Assembly: GCF_003293595.1 (NCBI RefSeq)
Contig: NZ_CP022162.1
Coordinates: 2,671,431 to 2,735,430 of the forward strand
Source: Microbacterium sp. PM5
GTDB taxonomy: Bacteria > Actinomycetota > Actinomycetes > Actinomycetales > Microbacteriaceae
Length of the DNA stretch: 64,000 nucleotides
Direction: 5' to 3'
The notes under the pieces were generated by a model. The model saw only the letters and a list, made by a program, of their open reading frames with translations. It searched no databases and had not been told where the DNA came from. This document shows, in pieces, positions 41,362 to 49,624 of the stretch. The position numbers and the translations under genes were made by a program. How positions within the stretch are numbered: position 1 is the stretch's first letter; each line of letters begins with the position of its first letter.

Positions 41362-42288
41362 ATGACCACCGCTCACGCGCCCGCGGCATCTCCGCGTCGG
41401 CGGCGCCGCGACCGCACGCCGCTGGTCCTGTTGCTGCCCGCCCTGGCGATGCTGCTGGTCTTCATCGGCTGGCCTCTGGTGCAGCTGATCGTCATGTCGT
41501 TCCAGAAGTACGGGCGCGAGCAGATCTTCGGCAAGCCGCCCACCTTCGTCTGGTTCGACAACTACGTGCGTGTGCTGACCGACTCCGAGTTCTGGGTCGT
41601 CCTGGCCCGCAGCTTCGGGCTGATGGTGGTCTGCGCCGCCGCGACGATGGTGCTCGGGATCGCGATAGCCCTGATGATGAAGTCCCTCGGACGCGTGATG
41701 CGCACCGTCGTCTCGGTCGGGCTGCTGCTGGCGTGGGCGATGCCCGCGCTCACCGGCACCATCGTGTGGGGCTGGATCTTCGACACCTCCTACGGCCTCG
41801 TCAACTACGCGCTGACGCACATCACGGGGCAGAACTGGATCGGCCACAGCTGGCTGTCCGACCCCCTCAGCTTCTTCGGTGTCGCGGCGATCATCATCAC
41901 CTGGGGCGCGATCCCGTTCGTCGCGTTCTCCACCTATGCCGGGCTCTCGCAGGTGCCTGACGAGGTGCTCGAGGCGGCATCCCTCGACGGCTCGGGCGCG
42001 TGGCAGCGGTTCCGCTTCATCGTCGTGCCCTACATCCGTTCGATCCTGGTCGTGCTGCTCATCCTGCAGGTGATCTGGGACCTCCGCGTGTTCGCCCAGA
42101 TCTATGCGCTGCAGACCGTCGGCGGCATCCGCGCCGATACCAACACCATCGGCGTCTACATCTACAGCGTCTCGATGGCCACCGGCGACCTCGGTTCGGG
42201 AGGGGCGATCTCGGTGATCCTCGTCGTCGTGCTGCTCGCCATCTCCGCTTACTACATCCGCACCATGCTGACCTCGGAGGACGACTGA
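41362..42288 (+). CDS. sugar ABC transporter permease (MalF-like)
   Basis: A 308-residue CUT1 permease, six helices, starting with an Arg-rich stretch then TPLVLLLPALAMLLVFIGWP. EAA loop: LEAASLDGSGAWQRFRFIVVPYIRS. SD GAAAGGAGAG lies about 7 nt before ATG 41362. The stop overlaps the next start (TGATG). It works with the binding protein at 39949 and the permease at 42288; the ATPase must come from elsewhere. Confidence 0.93.
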   Translation: MTTAHAPAASPRRRRRDRTPLVLLLPALAMLLVFIGWPLVQLIVMSFQKYGREQIFGKPPTFVWFDNYVRVLTDSEFWVVLARSFGLMVVCAAATMVLGIAIALMMKSLGRVMRTVVSVGLLLAWAMPALTGTIVWGWIFDTSYGLVNYALTHITGQNWIGHSWLSDPLSFFGVAAIIITWGAIPFVAFSTYAGLSQVPDEVLEAASLDGSGAWQRFRFIVVPYIRSILVVLLILQVIWDLRVFAQIYALQTVGGIRADTNTIGVYIYSVSMATGDLGSGGAISVILVVVLLAISAYYIRTMLTSEDD

Positions 42289-43127
42289 TGAGCGCCCGCA
42301 CGAGACGCGCCACCGGGCGTGTGCTTCTCAACCTCGCCGCCGTCGTCGTCTTCGTCTGCTCGGTCTTCCCGGTCTACTGGATGGTCAATACCTCCTTCCT
42401 GCCCGGCTCGGCCGTCAAGAGCGAGACGCCGCACTTCTGGCCCGACCAGTTCACGCTGCAGAGCTTCCGTGCGGCCTGGGACGGCGGGTTCATGCCGGCG
42501 CTGTGGATCTCGCTGGCCGTCACCGTGCTCACCGTCGTCGCGGCCCTGGTCTTCGCCTTCCTCGCCGCCATCGCCATCTCGCGGTACCGCTTCCGTTCCC
42601 GCAAGAGCTTCATCGTCGCGATCCTCGTGATCCAGATGATCCCGGCCGAGGCGATGATCATCTCGACCTTCCGCGTGCTCGACGGCTGGCACCTGCTGAA
42701 CACCGTGATCGGACTGTCGGCGGTGTACATCGCCATGGTGCTGCCCTTCACGATCTGGACGCTGCGCGGTTTCGTCGGCGGCATCCCCGCCGATCTCGAG
42801 GAGGCGGCCATGATCGACGGGTGCAGCAGGGGACAGGCCTTCTGGCGTGTGACCTTCCCGCTGCTCGCGCCGGGACTGGTCTCCACCGGGATCTTCGCGT
42901 TCATCCAAGCGTGGAACGAGTTCATCTTCGCCCTCGTGATCATGACCCGTCCCGAGGCCCAGACGCTGCCCATCTGGCTGCGCAGCTTCGTCCAGGCGAC
43001 GAAGGCGACCGACTGGGCCGTCGTCATGGCCGGCTCGACCCTCATGGCGATTCCGGTGATCGTCTTCTTCCTGATCGTGCAGGGCAAGATGACCAGCGGC
43101 CTCGTGTCGGGAGCGGTGAAGGGCTGA
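42288..43127 (+). CDS. sugar ABC transporter permease (MalG-like)
   Basis: A 279-residue CUT1 permease with six helices and EAA loop EEAAMIDGCSRGQAFWRVTFPL. The start ATG 42288 shares one base with the preceding stop, and its own stop again forms TGATG with the ROK kinase start, so four genes are translationally chained. The longer open frame upstream is a shadow of the MalF-like gene. Confidence 0.93.
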   Translation: MSARTRRATGRVLLNLAAVVVFVCSVFPVYWMVNTSFLPGSAVKSETPHFWPDQFTLQSFRAAWDGGFMPALWISLAVTVLTVVAALVFAFLAAIAISRYRFRSRKSFIVAILVIQMIPAEAMIISTFRVLDGWHLLNTVIGLSAVYIAMVLPFTIWTLRGFVGGIPADLEEAAMIDGCSRGQAFWRVTFPLLAPGLVSTGIFAFIQAWNEFIFALVIMTRPEAQTLPIWLRSFVQATKATDWAVVMAGSTLMAIPVIVFFLIVQGKMTSGLVSGAVKG

Positions 43128-44083
43128 TGCGTCTCGGATTCGACGTCGGGGGCACCAAGACCGACGCCGTGGTCGTCGCGCCCTCCGACCGGGGCGGCGC
43201 CGACGCGGCGCACCAGCGGATCCTCGCCCGCGTGCGCCGGGCGACCGGGTGGGGTCCGGATGCCGTGCTCACGACGATCCTCGATGCCGTGGACGAGCTG
43301 GCGGCCGCCGTCGGCGTGCACCCCTCGGCCTTCACCTCGCTCGGCGTCGGGATGCCGGGGCAGGTCGCTCCGGGAGGCGCGGTGGTCGCTCATGCGGTGA
43401 ACCTCGGCATCGACGAGCTCGATCTGGCCCTCGCACTCGGGCCGCGCCTGGGCCTTCCGGTGCGTGCCGAGAACGACGTCAAGGCTGCCGCCGTCGGCGC
43501 CGCCGCCCTGCGCGGCGCGGACGCGCTGCCGTCGATGGCGTATCTCAACCTCGGCACCGGCATCGCCGCCGGGTTCGTGCACCGCGGCCGACTCTGGCGG
43601 GGCGCCCGGGGCGCCGCGGGAGAGGTCGGACACATCTCGGTCGACCCGGCGGGACCCGTCTGCCGCTGCGGGCAGCGCGGTTGCATCGAAGCCTTCAGCG
43701 GCGGCGCGGCCGTCGCCGAGCGATGGGGCCGGAGCGCGGCGCTGCCCGTGCGCGACGTGTTCGACGCCGCCGACGCCGGCGATCCGCTCGCGGTGGAGCT
43801 GCGCCGCGGGCTCGCATACGGCGTCGCGTCGGCGGTCCGGGTGATCGTGCTGTCCACCGATGTCGATGTCGTCGTGCTGGGGGGAGGCGTCACGGCACTG
43901 GGCGACCGTATGCTGAGGCCCGTGCTCGCCGAACTGGACTCCAGCGCCGCGGCATCCCCGTTCCTGCGGTCGCTGCGGCTCAGCGAGCGCGTCGATCTGC
44001 TGCCGCCGGGATCGCCCGCGGCGGCACTGGGCGCCGCCATCCTCGGCGCCGAATCAGAGCAGGAGGCTGTTTTCCATGGCTGA
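43127..44083 (+). CDS. ROK family sugar kinase, probable N-acetylglucosamine kinase
   Basis: A 318-residue ROK kinase without an HTH domain. The ATP-binding DVGGTKTDAVVV is at the N-terminus. Further motifs are GVGMPGQVAPGG, the catalytic END segment (RAENDVKAAAVGAA), AGEVGHISVDP and zinc-binding CRCGQRGCIEAF. It should phosphorylate the imported amino sugar to GlcNAc-6-P, the substrate of NagA (49625) whose product feeds NagB. ATG 43127 overlaps the permease stop; its 3' end overlaps nagB by 8 nt. Confidence 0.88.
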   Translation: MRLGFDVGGTKTDAVVVAPSDRGGADAAHQRILARVRRATGWGPDAVLTTILDAVDELAAAVGVHPSAFTSLGVGMPGQVAPGGAVVAHAVNLGIDELDLALALGPRLGLPVRAENDVKAAAVGAAALRGADALPSMAYLNLGTGIAAGFVHRGRLWRGARGAAGEVGHISVDPAGPVCRCGQRGCIEAFSGGAAVAERWGRSAALPVRDVFDAADAGDPLAVELRRGLAYGVASAVRVIVLSTDVDVVVLGGGVTALGDRMLRPVLAELDSSAAASPFLRSLRLSERVDLLPPGSPAAALGAAILGAESEQEAVFHG

Positions 44084-44855
44084 AGTCGTCATCGTCCCCT
44101 CGGCCGCCGACGCCGGGGCGCTCGTCGCCGATGAGATCGTCCGTCTCATCGCGGCACGCCCGGACGCGGTGCTGGGGCTTGCGACCGGATCGACCCCGCT
44201 GCCCGTCTACGAGGCGCTGCGGCCCCGGCTCACCGGCGTCGACGTCTCGCGCGTGCGCGGGTTCGCCCTGGACGAGTACGTGGGCATCGACCCGCGGCAT
44301 CCGCAGAGCTACCGCTCCGTCATCACGACGGAGGTGGTCGAGCCGCTCGGCCTCGATCCCCAGCGCATCCACACGCCGAACGGCGATCTGGCGACCATCG
44401 CGCACGCCGGCGACGACTACGAGCGGGCCATCGCCGACGCGGGCGGCATCGACCTGCAGATCCTCGGGATCGGCACCTCCGGTCACATCGGCTTCAACGA
44501 GCCCGGGTCCTCCTTCGCGTCGCGGACGCGCGTGAAGACGCTCATCGAGCAGACCCGACGCGACAACGCCCGCTTCTTCGACTCGATCGACGACGTGCCG
44601 ATGCACTGCATCACGCAGGGGCTCGGAACGATCCTGTCGGCCCGTCACCTGTTCCTCCTCGCCTTCGGCGAAGGCAAGGCCGCGGCCGTCGCGGGCGCCG
44701 TCGAAGGCCCCGTGACGTCGTCGCTGCCGGGGTCGGCGATCCAGCTGCACCCCCACGTGACCGTGGTGGTCGACGAGGCCGCGGCGTCGCGCCTGGAGCA
44801 TGCCGACTACTATCGCTACGCCTACGCCAACAAGCCGGCCTGGCAGGGCCTCTGA
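44076..44855 (+). CDS. nagB: glucosamine-6-phosphate deaminase
   Basis: A 259-residue NagB converting GlcN-6-P to fructose-6-P and ammonia. Family segments are LGLATGSTPLPVYEAL (phosphate loop), GFALDEYVGIDPRHPQSYR (Asp of DEY is the enolisation base) and GTSGHIGFNEPGSSF with the catalytic His and Glu. The residue before GHIGFNEP is Ser, where E. coli has catalytic Asp141 and many Gram-positive proteins have Asp or Asn, a deviation worth noting. SD CAGGAGG precedes ATG 44076 inside the kinase gene. Last gene of the operon. Confidence 0.95.
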   Translation: MAEVVIVPSAADAGALVADEIVRLIAARPDAVLGLATGSTPLPVYEALRPRLTGVDVSRVRGFALDEYVGIDPRHPQSYRSVITTEVVEPLGLDPQRIHTPNGDLATIAHAGDDYERAIADAGGIDLQILGIGTSGHIGFNEPGSSFASRTRVKTLIEQTRRDNARFFDSIDDVPMHCITQGLGTILSARHLFLLAFGEGKAAAVAGAVEGPVTSSLPGSAIQLHPHVTVVVDEAAASRLEHADYYRYAYANKPAWQGL

Positions 44856-44860
44856 CGCGT

Positions 44861-44917
44861 TCGTCCGTCCCCTCCTGTCGCTTCGCCGCGCCGACAGCGA
44901 CCTGACGGGACGGACGA
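44861..44917 (+). terminator. hairpin after nagB
   Basis: TCGTCCGTCCC (44861-44871) and GGGACGGACGA (44907-44917) form an 11-bp stem with a 35-nt loop, 6 nt past the nagB stop. A -10-like TAGGGT (44925-44930) for the next gene follows it. Confidence 0.5.
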
Positions 44918-44937
44918 GCCGGGGTAGGGTCGGGGCC

Positions 44938-45573
44938 ATGACGGATGCCGAGGTCCGAAAGCCCGTTCCTGCATGGATCTGGGGCGGTGCGCTGCTGGCC
45001 GCCAGTGCGGTGGTGCCGACGGGGGTGCGGGCCGTGGCGCCGGGCGGTCTCGGTTCGGGTGTCGCGATCGTGGCCATCGTGCTGTTCGCGGCATCCCTTG
45101 TCGTCTTCGCCTTCGGGCTGCGCGGGCGGGGGTCGATCGTCGCACGCCGCCCGTCGGGCGTGGCCGCGCTGCTGGTGCTCGCGATCCTCCCCCCGCTCGT
45201 GGAGCTGGCGATCCCCGCCCTTTCGAACGAGCAGGACATCCCGCGCCTGCAGATCCTCTCGGCCGTGCACCTCGCCGTCACCGCCGCCGCGGCTCTCGTC
45301 GCCGTCGTCGCGATCGGCCGCGCCGCCGTGATTCCCCGACCGTGGCACTGGGCTCCCGCGTGGGGATTCGCGGCCATGGCGGTCACGTTCGCGCTGCCCC
45401 AGATCGCGGCGGTCTCCGCGTCGGGCACGGGTCTCGACGATCTGATGGGACTCTTCGTGCTCGGATCGCTCGTGGCCCTGGCGATGCCGCTGGCACTCGG
45501 CATCCTCGCGATGGTGCTGGGTGCGCGGGGCCTGACGGTCGCGAGCGCGCAGATCTATCCTCCGGTCGCCTGA
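44938..45573 (+). CDS. hypothetical multi-pass membrane protein
   Basis: A 211-residue protein with about six hydrophobic segments separated by short loops (for example IWGGALLAASAVVPTGV, GVAIVAIVLFAASLVVFAFG, VAALLVLAILPPLVELAIPA). No soluble domain or motif is recognised. ATG 44938 lies 8 nt after TAGGGT with no SD, so a leaderless or nearly leaderless transcript is likely. The promoter text GGGTAGGGTCG resembles that before the DUF6350 gene (about 12250). It converges on the FAD-linked oxidase with only 10 nt between stops. Confidence 0.65.
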   Translation: MTDAEVRKPVPAWIWGGALLAASAVVPTGVRAVAPGGLGSGVAIVAIVLFAASLVVFAFGLRGRGSIVARRPSGVAALLVLAILPPLVELAIPALSNEQDIPRLQILSAVHLAVTAAAALVAVVAIGRAAVIPRPWHWAPAWGFAAMAVTFALPQIAAVSASGTGLDDLMGLFVLGSLVALAMPLALGILAMVLGARGLTVASAQIYPPVA

Positions 45574-45583
45574 TCGCGCGGGC

Positions 45584-46945
45584 TCAGTCGGTGAAGACCT
45601 TGCCCGGATTCAGGATGCCGAGGGGGTCGAACACCCGGGTGATCTGGCGCTGCAGCCGCCACTGGTCCTCGCCGAGCTCGTCGACGAGCCAGCGACGTTT
45701 GAGGACGCCGACCCCGTGCTCGCCGGTGAGGGTGCCACCGAGCCGCAGGGCCGAGCGGAACAGCTCATCGGCCGCGCGCCAGACGATCTCGGGCACCTCG
45801 TCGCCCTCGAAGACGAAGTTGGGGTGCAGGTTGCCGTCGCCCGCATGGCAGACGGTCGGGATCACGAGGCCGTAGGCGCGCTCGATGCGCGCGATCTCGT
45901 CGAACATCGCGGGCAGGGCGCTGCGGGGAACGGACACGTCCTCGATCAGCGTGGTTCCCATCGTCTCCATGGCGGGGTGCATCGAGCGGCGTATCGTCCA
46001 CAGCAGCTCGGCCTCGGCGTCGTCCCGTGCGGCACGCACGGTGCCTCCGGCCGCCTCGAGGACGGCGCCGATCGCCTCGGCGTCTCCGGAGGCCGAGGGG
46101 CCGTCGGTCTGCACGGTGAGCTGCGCCGCGCCGACCGGAGGAGCGGGCAGCTCGAGCAGGCGGTGCACGGCCGCGAGGCACGCGGCATCCATCAGCTCCA
46201 TGATCGCGGGCTGCGCGCCCGAGGCGGTCACGGCGGCCGCGGCGGCGGCGCCGGCGCGGACATCGGGGAAGAGGGCCGTGAGGGTGCGTGCCTGCCCCGG
46301 GACGAGGCGCCGCAGCTTCAGCGTCGCACCGACCACGACGCCCAGCGTGCCCTCCGAGCCGATGACCAGCGCCGTCAGATCGAGACCGGTCACGCCTTTG
46401 ACGCTGCGGTGTCCGAGGTGCAGCAGTCGGCCGTCGGAGAGCACGAGGTCGACCCCGAGGACGGCGTCGCGGACGACACCGTACTTCGCGCACAGCAGGC
46501 CACCGGCGCCGGTGGCGATGTTGCCGCCGACCGTCGAGATGGCGCGACTGGCGGGGTCGGGCGCCCACCACAGACCGTGGGCGGCGAGGGCGTCGTTGAG
46601 GTCGGCGTTGAGGATGCCGGGCTCGACCACCGCCAGTAGGTCGTCGGCCCGCACCTCCAGGATCCGGTCCATTCCGCGCATCGACAGCACGATCTCGCCG
46701 GCACCGGCGTTCGCGCCGCCCGCGAGGCCCGTGCCCGCCCCGCGCACGACGACGGGCGTGCGCGTCGCGGTCGCGATGCGCATCGTCGCCTGGACGTCGG
46801 CGACGGATGCCGCGTGCACGATCGCCACTGGACGTCCCGCGGCCGCGTGGCCGGATTTGTCCGCGCGGGCGGCGTCGAGGGCGCCGGGATCCGTGTCGAT
46901 GCGGTCGGCGAGCTCGGCGTTGAGCAGGTCGAGGACGGCGCTCAT
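45584..46945 (-). CDS. FAD-linked oxidase (GlcD / D-lactate dehydrogenase family)
   Basis: A 453-residue flavoprotein of the VAO/PCMH family. The FAD pyrophosphate loop is VVRGAGTGLAGGANAGAG (about 67-84), with further FAD contacts at STVGGNIATGAGGLLCAKYG and LVIGSEGTLGVV. The C-terminal substrate domain ends with CHAGDGNLHPNFVFEGDE and GTLTGEHGVGVLKR, the metal/substrate motifs of glycolate and D-lactate dehydrogenases. It oxidises a 2-hydroxy acid; which one is not decided by sequence. There is no GlcE/GlcF or iron-sulfur partner nearby. The YrdB-family gene ends just upstream, 13 nt from its ATG, on the same strand. Confidence 0.9.
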   Translation of the reverse strand: MSAVLDLLNAELADRIDTDPGALDAARADKSGHAAAGRPVAIVHAASVADVQATMRIATATRTPVVVRGAGTGLAGGANAGAGEIVLSMRGMDRILEVRADDLLAVVEPGILNADLNDALAAHGLWWAPDPASRAISTVGGNIATGAGGLLCAKYGVVRDAVLGVDLVLSDGRLLHLGHRSVKGVTGLDLTALVIGSEGTLGVVVGATLKLRRLVPGQARTLTALFPDVRAGAAAAAAVTASGAQPAIMELMDAACLAAVHRLLELPAPPVGAAQLTVQTDGPSASGDAEAIGAVLEAAGGTVRAARDDAEAELLWTIRRSMHPAMETMGTTLIEDVSVPRSALPAMFDEIARIERAYGLVIPTVCHAGDGNLHPNFVFEGDEVPEIVWRAADELFRSALRLGGTLTGEHGVGVLKRRWLVDELGEDQWRLQRQITRVFDPLGILNPGKVFTD

Positions 46946-46958
46946 GATCGGGCGCGCC

Positions 46959-47381
46959 TCACGCGGCGAGTCGGCGTCGACCCGAGACCAGTCCGACGGT
47001 CACGGCGACCACCGCATACGCCAGGCCGATCCACGCGTTGCCGCTCGTCCACCAGACGATCGTCGCGGAGGCGTAGACGAGCAGTTCGACGAGCGCCCGC
47101 ACGAACGGGTGCACGGCGAACACGGCGCGCGGTGAGACGAACAGAGCCCAGAGGAGGATCGCGATCACCGGGGCACCGATGCCGGCCACGATGTTCCACG
47201 GGAACGGCCAGGCGGTGAAGCCCCAGACCGCCAGGGTGACGAAGGCGAACAGTTCGCAGAGGAAGGCGAGGACATCCACCGCATCCAGCGCAGGGCGCAC
47301 GCCGGCCGGACGTGCGGCGGCACCGTCGGCCGATCGCGGGGCCTCGGGCGCGGCGGGACGGACGTGCGGCAGCTCGGACAT
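46959..47381 (-). CDS. YrdB family (DUF2568) membrane protein
   Basis: A 140-residue protein. About 30 cytoplasmic Ala/Pro-rich residues are followed by four hydrophobic helices: VLAFLCELFAFVTLAVWGF, IVAGIGAPVIAILLWALF, ALVELLVYASATIVWW and LAYAVVAVTVGLVSG. This matches YrdB/DUF2568, a family of unknown function. It may be co-transcribed with the oxidase gene 13 nt downstream. It is separated by 41 nt from the sigma-factor fusion gene on the same strand. Confidence 0.82.
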   Translation of the reverse strand: MSELPHVRPAAPEAPRSADGAAARPAGVRPALDAVDVLAFLCELFAFVTLAVWGFTAWPFPWNIVAGIGAPVIAILLWALFVSPRAVFAVHPFVRALVELLVYASATIVWWTSGNAWIGLAYAVVAVTVGLVSGRRRLAA

Positions 47382-47422
47382 TCCGCCAGTTTACGCGGCG
47401 GGGCTGTGGCTCACGTTGGCCG

Positions 47423-49204
47423 TCAGCCGACGAGGCGCCAGATGTCGGTAACGGTGGCCGGGCCCACGGCGGCGCCTGCCATGTACGCAATCGAGATCTT
47501 CGTGAACCAGAAGTCGAGGACGGTGCCCTCGATCGTGACCTCTGCGGTGCCTTCGGCGGACAGGGTGACCCGCGCTCGCTCAACGTCGCCGAACTTCACC
47601 GTCACCGTGCTGCCGGGTGCGCCGTTGATCGTCGTCGTTAGCGCGCCGAACAGGTCGTCGTCTGTCGAGATACTCGCCGGACCGAAGGCGGGTGAACCCT
47701 CGGGAAGGACCGGTGTGGGTTCCGGAGTCGGTGTCGGCGTGGGTGTCGGTGTCGGGGTGGGCGTGGGCGTCGGTGTCGGTGTCGGGGTGGGAGTCGGCGT
47801 CGGAGTGGGTGTCGGCGTCGGAGTGGGTGTCGGTGACGGGGTGGGTGTCGGCGTCGGGGTGGGAACGAGCGTCGGCTGCGGCGCCGTCGTCGGAGGCGTC
47901 ACAGGCCGGCGCGTCGGCGCGGGTTGCGGCTTCGTGTCGGGCTTCGCCGTCGCCGTCGCCGACGGCACCGGCAGCGAGCTGGGGGTCGCAGAGGGGATCG
48001 TGCTGGGCGTGGGTGTGCTCGCCGGCAGCGCGGCGCCGGCATCGCCGCCCCCGCCCGCGGAGCCTGCTGCGTCGCCACCCGACCCGTCGCTCGGCGCGGA
48101 TGCGCTGCTGGCGACCACCTGTGGCACGACGATCACTGCCGCCACCGCGGCCCCGGCCACGAGCACTCCGGCGGCGACGAGACCGACGACGGCGCCGGCT
48201 CCGGCGAGCGCGCCGCCGCCGCCCGCAGCAGACCCGGCGGCGCCGGCGGCTCCGGCCGAGCCTCCCGTCCCCCCTGCGCCTCCCGCACCCGCGCCAGCGG
48301 CGCCGGCCGTGCCGACGACGGGTGCAGAGCCCGCACCGACGGTCACCGCGCCCGGCATCGTCCCGGACGCGCCCGCCGCGAGCGCGACCAGCGGTGCCGC
48401 GCCACCCTGGAGGGTGGCGAGATAGGCGGTGGCGGCACCGGCGCCGATCGTCAGCGGCAGCAGCACCAGGGCGAGGCGGTGCGAGACCTCGGTGGCTTCC
48501 GCGGCCACGATCGTGCACCGCGCGCAGTCGGCGAGGTGCGCTTCGAGCTTCTTGTGGTCGCGGGTGCCCAGGTTGTCACGGGCATAGGCGCCGAGCCGTT
48601 CGATCGTCCATTGACAGTCCGACCCGTCGGCGACGGTCTGCAGATGCGCCTGGATCCACGCCTCGCGCAGTCCCTCGCGCGCGCGGAAGGCCAGCTGGGC
48701 CACCGCCGTCGCCTTCATGCCCAGCAGCGGCGCGATCTCCGCCGGCTTCATCTGCTCGATCTCGGTGTACCAGAGCACCTCCTGCCAGCGGGTCGGCAGG
48801 CTCCGGAACGCGCGGTGCGTGAGACTCCGATCGAGCGCCTCGTCGGTCGCGTGCGCGTCGGCATCCGGGTCGGGAAGAGCCTCGAGCTCGTCGATCGCCG
48901 TCTCACGCCGGGCGCGGCCCCACCCGGCGGCCGTGTTGCGGATGCTCGTGAACAGGTAAGCGCGGAACGAGCCCGTCGGGCCCCCGCCCTTCGCGATCGC
49001 CTGATAGATGCGTGAGTACGCCTCTTGGACGAGGTCGTCGGCATCGAAGCTCGAGGTGATCGACGAGGCGACGGTCAGTCCCGACCGATAGTGGCGGCGC
49101 CACAGTTCGGCGAACGCCTGGCGGTCGCCGGCGCGCGTGCGCAGCACGAGGTCGGCGTCGGCGATATCGGCGGGATCGCGGCGCGGTTGATCGGGGGTGT
49201 CCAT
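47423..49204 (-). CDS. membrane-tethered sigma-70 family factor with zinc domain and Thr-Pro stalk
   Basis: A 593-residue fusion. Sigma region 2 is at residues 22-98 (FDADDLVQEAYSRIYQAI) and region 4 at 128-185 (LPTRWQEVLWYTEIEQMKPA). An anti-sigma-type zinc motif follows (HLADCARC: His223, Cys227, Cys230), then a hydrophobic segment (about 242-262), a Gly/Ala-rich linker, a second segment (about 336-361), a Ser/Thr/Pro region, about 25 Thr-Pro dipeptides (447-498) and a 95-residue beta-rich tail. Sigma and zinc domains should be cytoplasmic and the stalk outside, so an outside signal could release a sigma fragment. ATG 49204 is preferred over the open frame to 49300. Confidence 0.88.
   Translation of the reverse strand: MDTPDQPRRDPADIADADLVLRTRAGDRQAFAELWRRHYRSGLTVASSITSSFDADDLVQEAYSRIYQAIAKGGGPTGSFRAYLFTSIRNTAAGWGRARRETAIDELEALPDPDADAHATDEALDRSLTHRAFRSLPTRWQEVLWYTEIEQMKPAEIAPLLGMKATAVAQLAFRAREGLREAWIQAHLQTVADGSDCQWTIERLGAYARDNLGTRDHKKLEAHLADCARCTIVAAEATEVSHRLALVLLPLTIGAGAATAYLATLQGGAAPLVALAAGASGTMPGAVTVGAGSAPVVGTAGAAGAGAGGAGGTGGSAGAAGAAGSAAGGGGALAGAGAVVGLVAAGVLVAGAAVAAVIVVPQVVASSASAPSDGSGGDAAGSAGGGGDAGAALPASTPTPSTIPSATPSSLPVPSATATAKPDTKPQPAPTRRPVTPPTTAPQPTLVPTPTPTPTPSPTPTPTPTPTPTPTPTPTPTPTPTPTPTPTPTPTPTPEPTPVLPEGSPAFGPASISTDDDLFGALTTTINGAPGSTVTVKFGDVERARVTLSAEGTAEVTIEGTVLDFWFTKISIAYMAGAAVGPATVTDIWRLVG
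47711..47866 (-). repeat. hexamer tandem repeat encoding the Thr-Pro stalk
   Basis: About 156 bp of a 6-bp unit (GGNGTN on the plus strand, reading Pro-Thr on the minus strand) encode residues 447-498 of the sigma fusion. Third positions vary, so selection seems to act on the protein. The array is prone to length change by slippage without shifting frame. Confidence 0.9.
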
Positions 49205-49384
49205 GACGAGAGAGTCCTGTCGGAGTGGGCGTCGTTCGTTCTCACCCAAGAGACGGCCACGGCGGCGGATTATGACGCGGGTCGCGTCAACACGTCTCAT
49301 TTTCGCAGGTCCGGCTGGGGAACGGCCGATGGCGGCGGAGGGATCGCAACGTCATCGGAAAAAGTTCGAGAAAAATCTCAGAAC
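49205..49384 (-). promoter_or_regulatory. upstream control region of the sigma fusion gene
   Basis: The gap 49205-49624 has no convincing gene. On the minus strand it holds a -10-like CATAAT (49273-49268) beside a perfect 7-bp inverted repeat, TGACGCG-ggt-CGCGTCA (49272-49288). An AT-rich patch follows with a near-palindrome GTTCGAG-aaaaat-CTCaGAAC (49364-49384). Both repeats are candidate operators. From 49385 to 49565 I see nothing distinctive. Confidence 0.4.
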
Positions 49385-49565
49385 TCGCGTAATGGATCGC
49401 GTGGTGCGCGCTCTCTTGGGGTGAAGGACTTCCCGTCGTGTGCTCTCCAGGGGGATTCAGGAGCAGCGCCGACGGGAACGGCCAGGGGAACGGAGCGATC
49501 CGTGGCCAGGACCGGAAGCGCGGGATCTCGGGGGAGGACCTGCGCGGTACCGGTGGAGGGGGTAG

Positions 49566-49603
49566 AGCGGGGCGGACGGTGCGGGGGCGCCCTCCGCCCC
49601 GCT
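49566..49603 (-). terminator. terminator after nagA
   Basis: AGCGGGGCGGA (49566-49576) and its complement (49593-49603) form an 11-bp stem with a 16-nt loop, starting 21 nt past the nagA stop. Confidence 0.7.
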
Positions 49604-49624
49604 TCTCTCGTCCGGTGCCCGCGG

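Noticed and set aside
47711..47866. Tandem repeat as a possible CRISPR or VNTR locus
   Set aside because: The 6-bp unit is in frame inside a gene and encodes Thr-Pro. There are no spacers and no cas genes.
49385..49565. Possible small gene in the gap before nagA
   Set aside because: Short open frames exist on both strands, but they have Arg/Gly-rich composition, no SD at a start codon and no motif.
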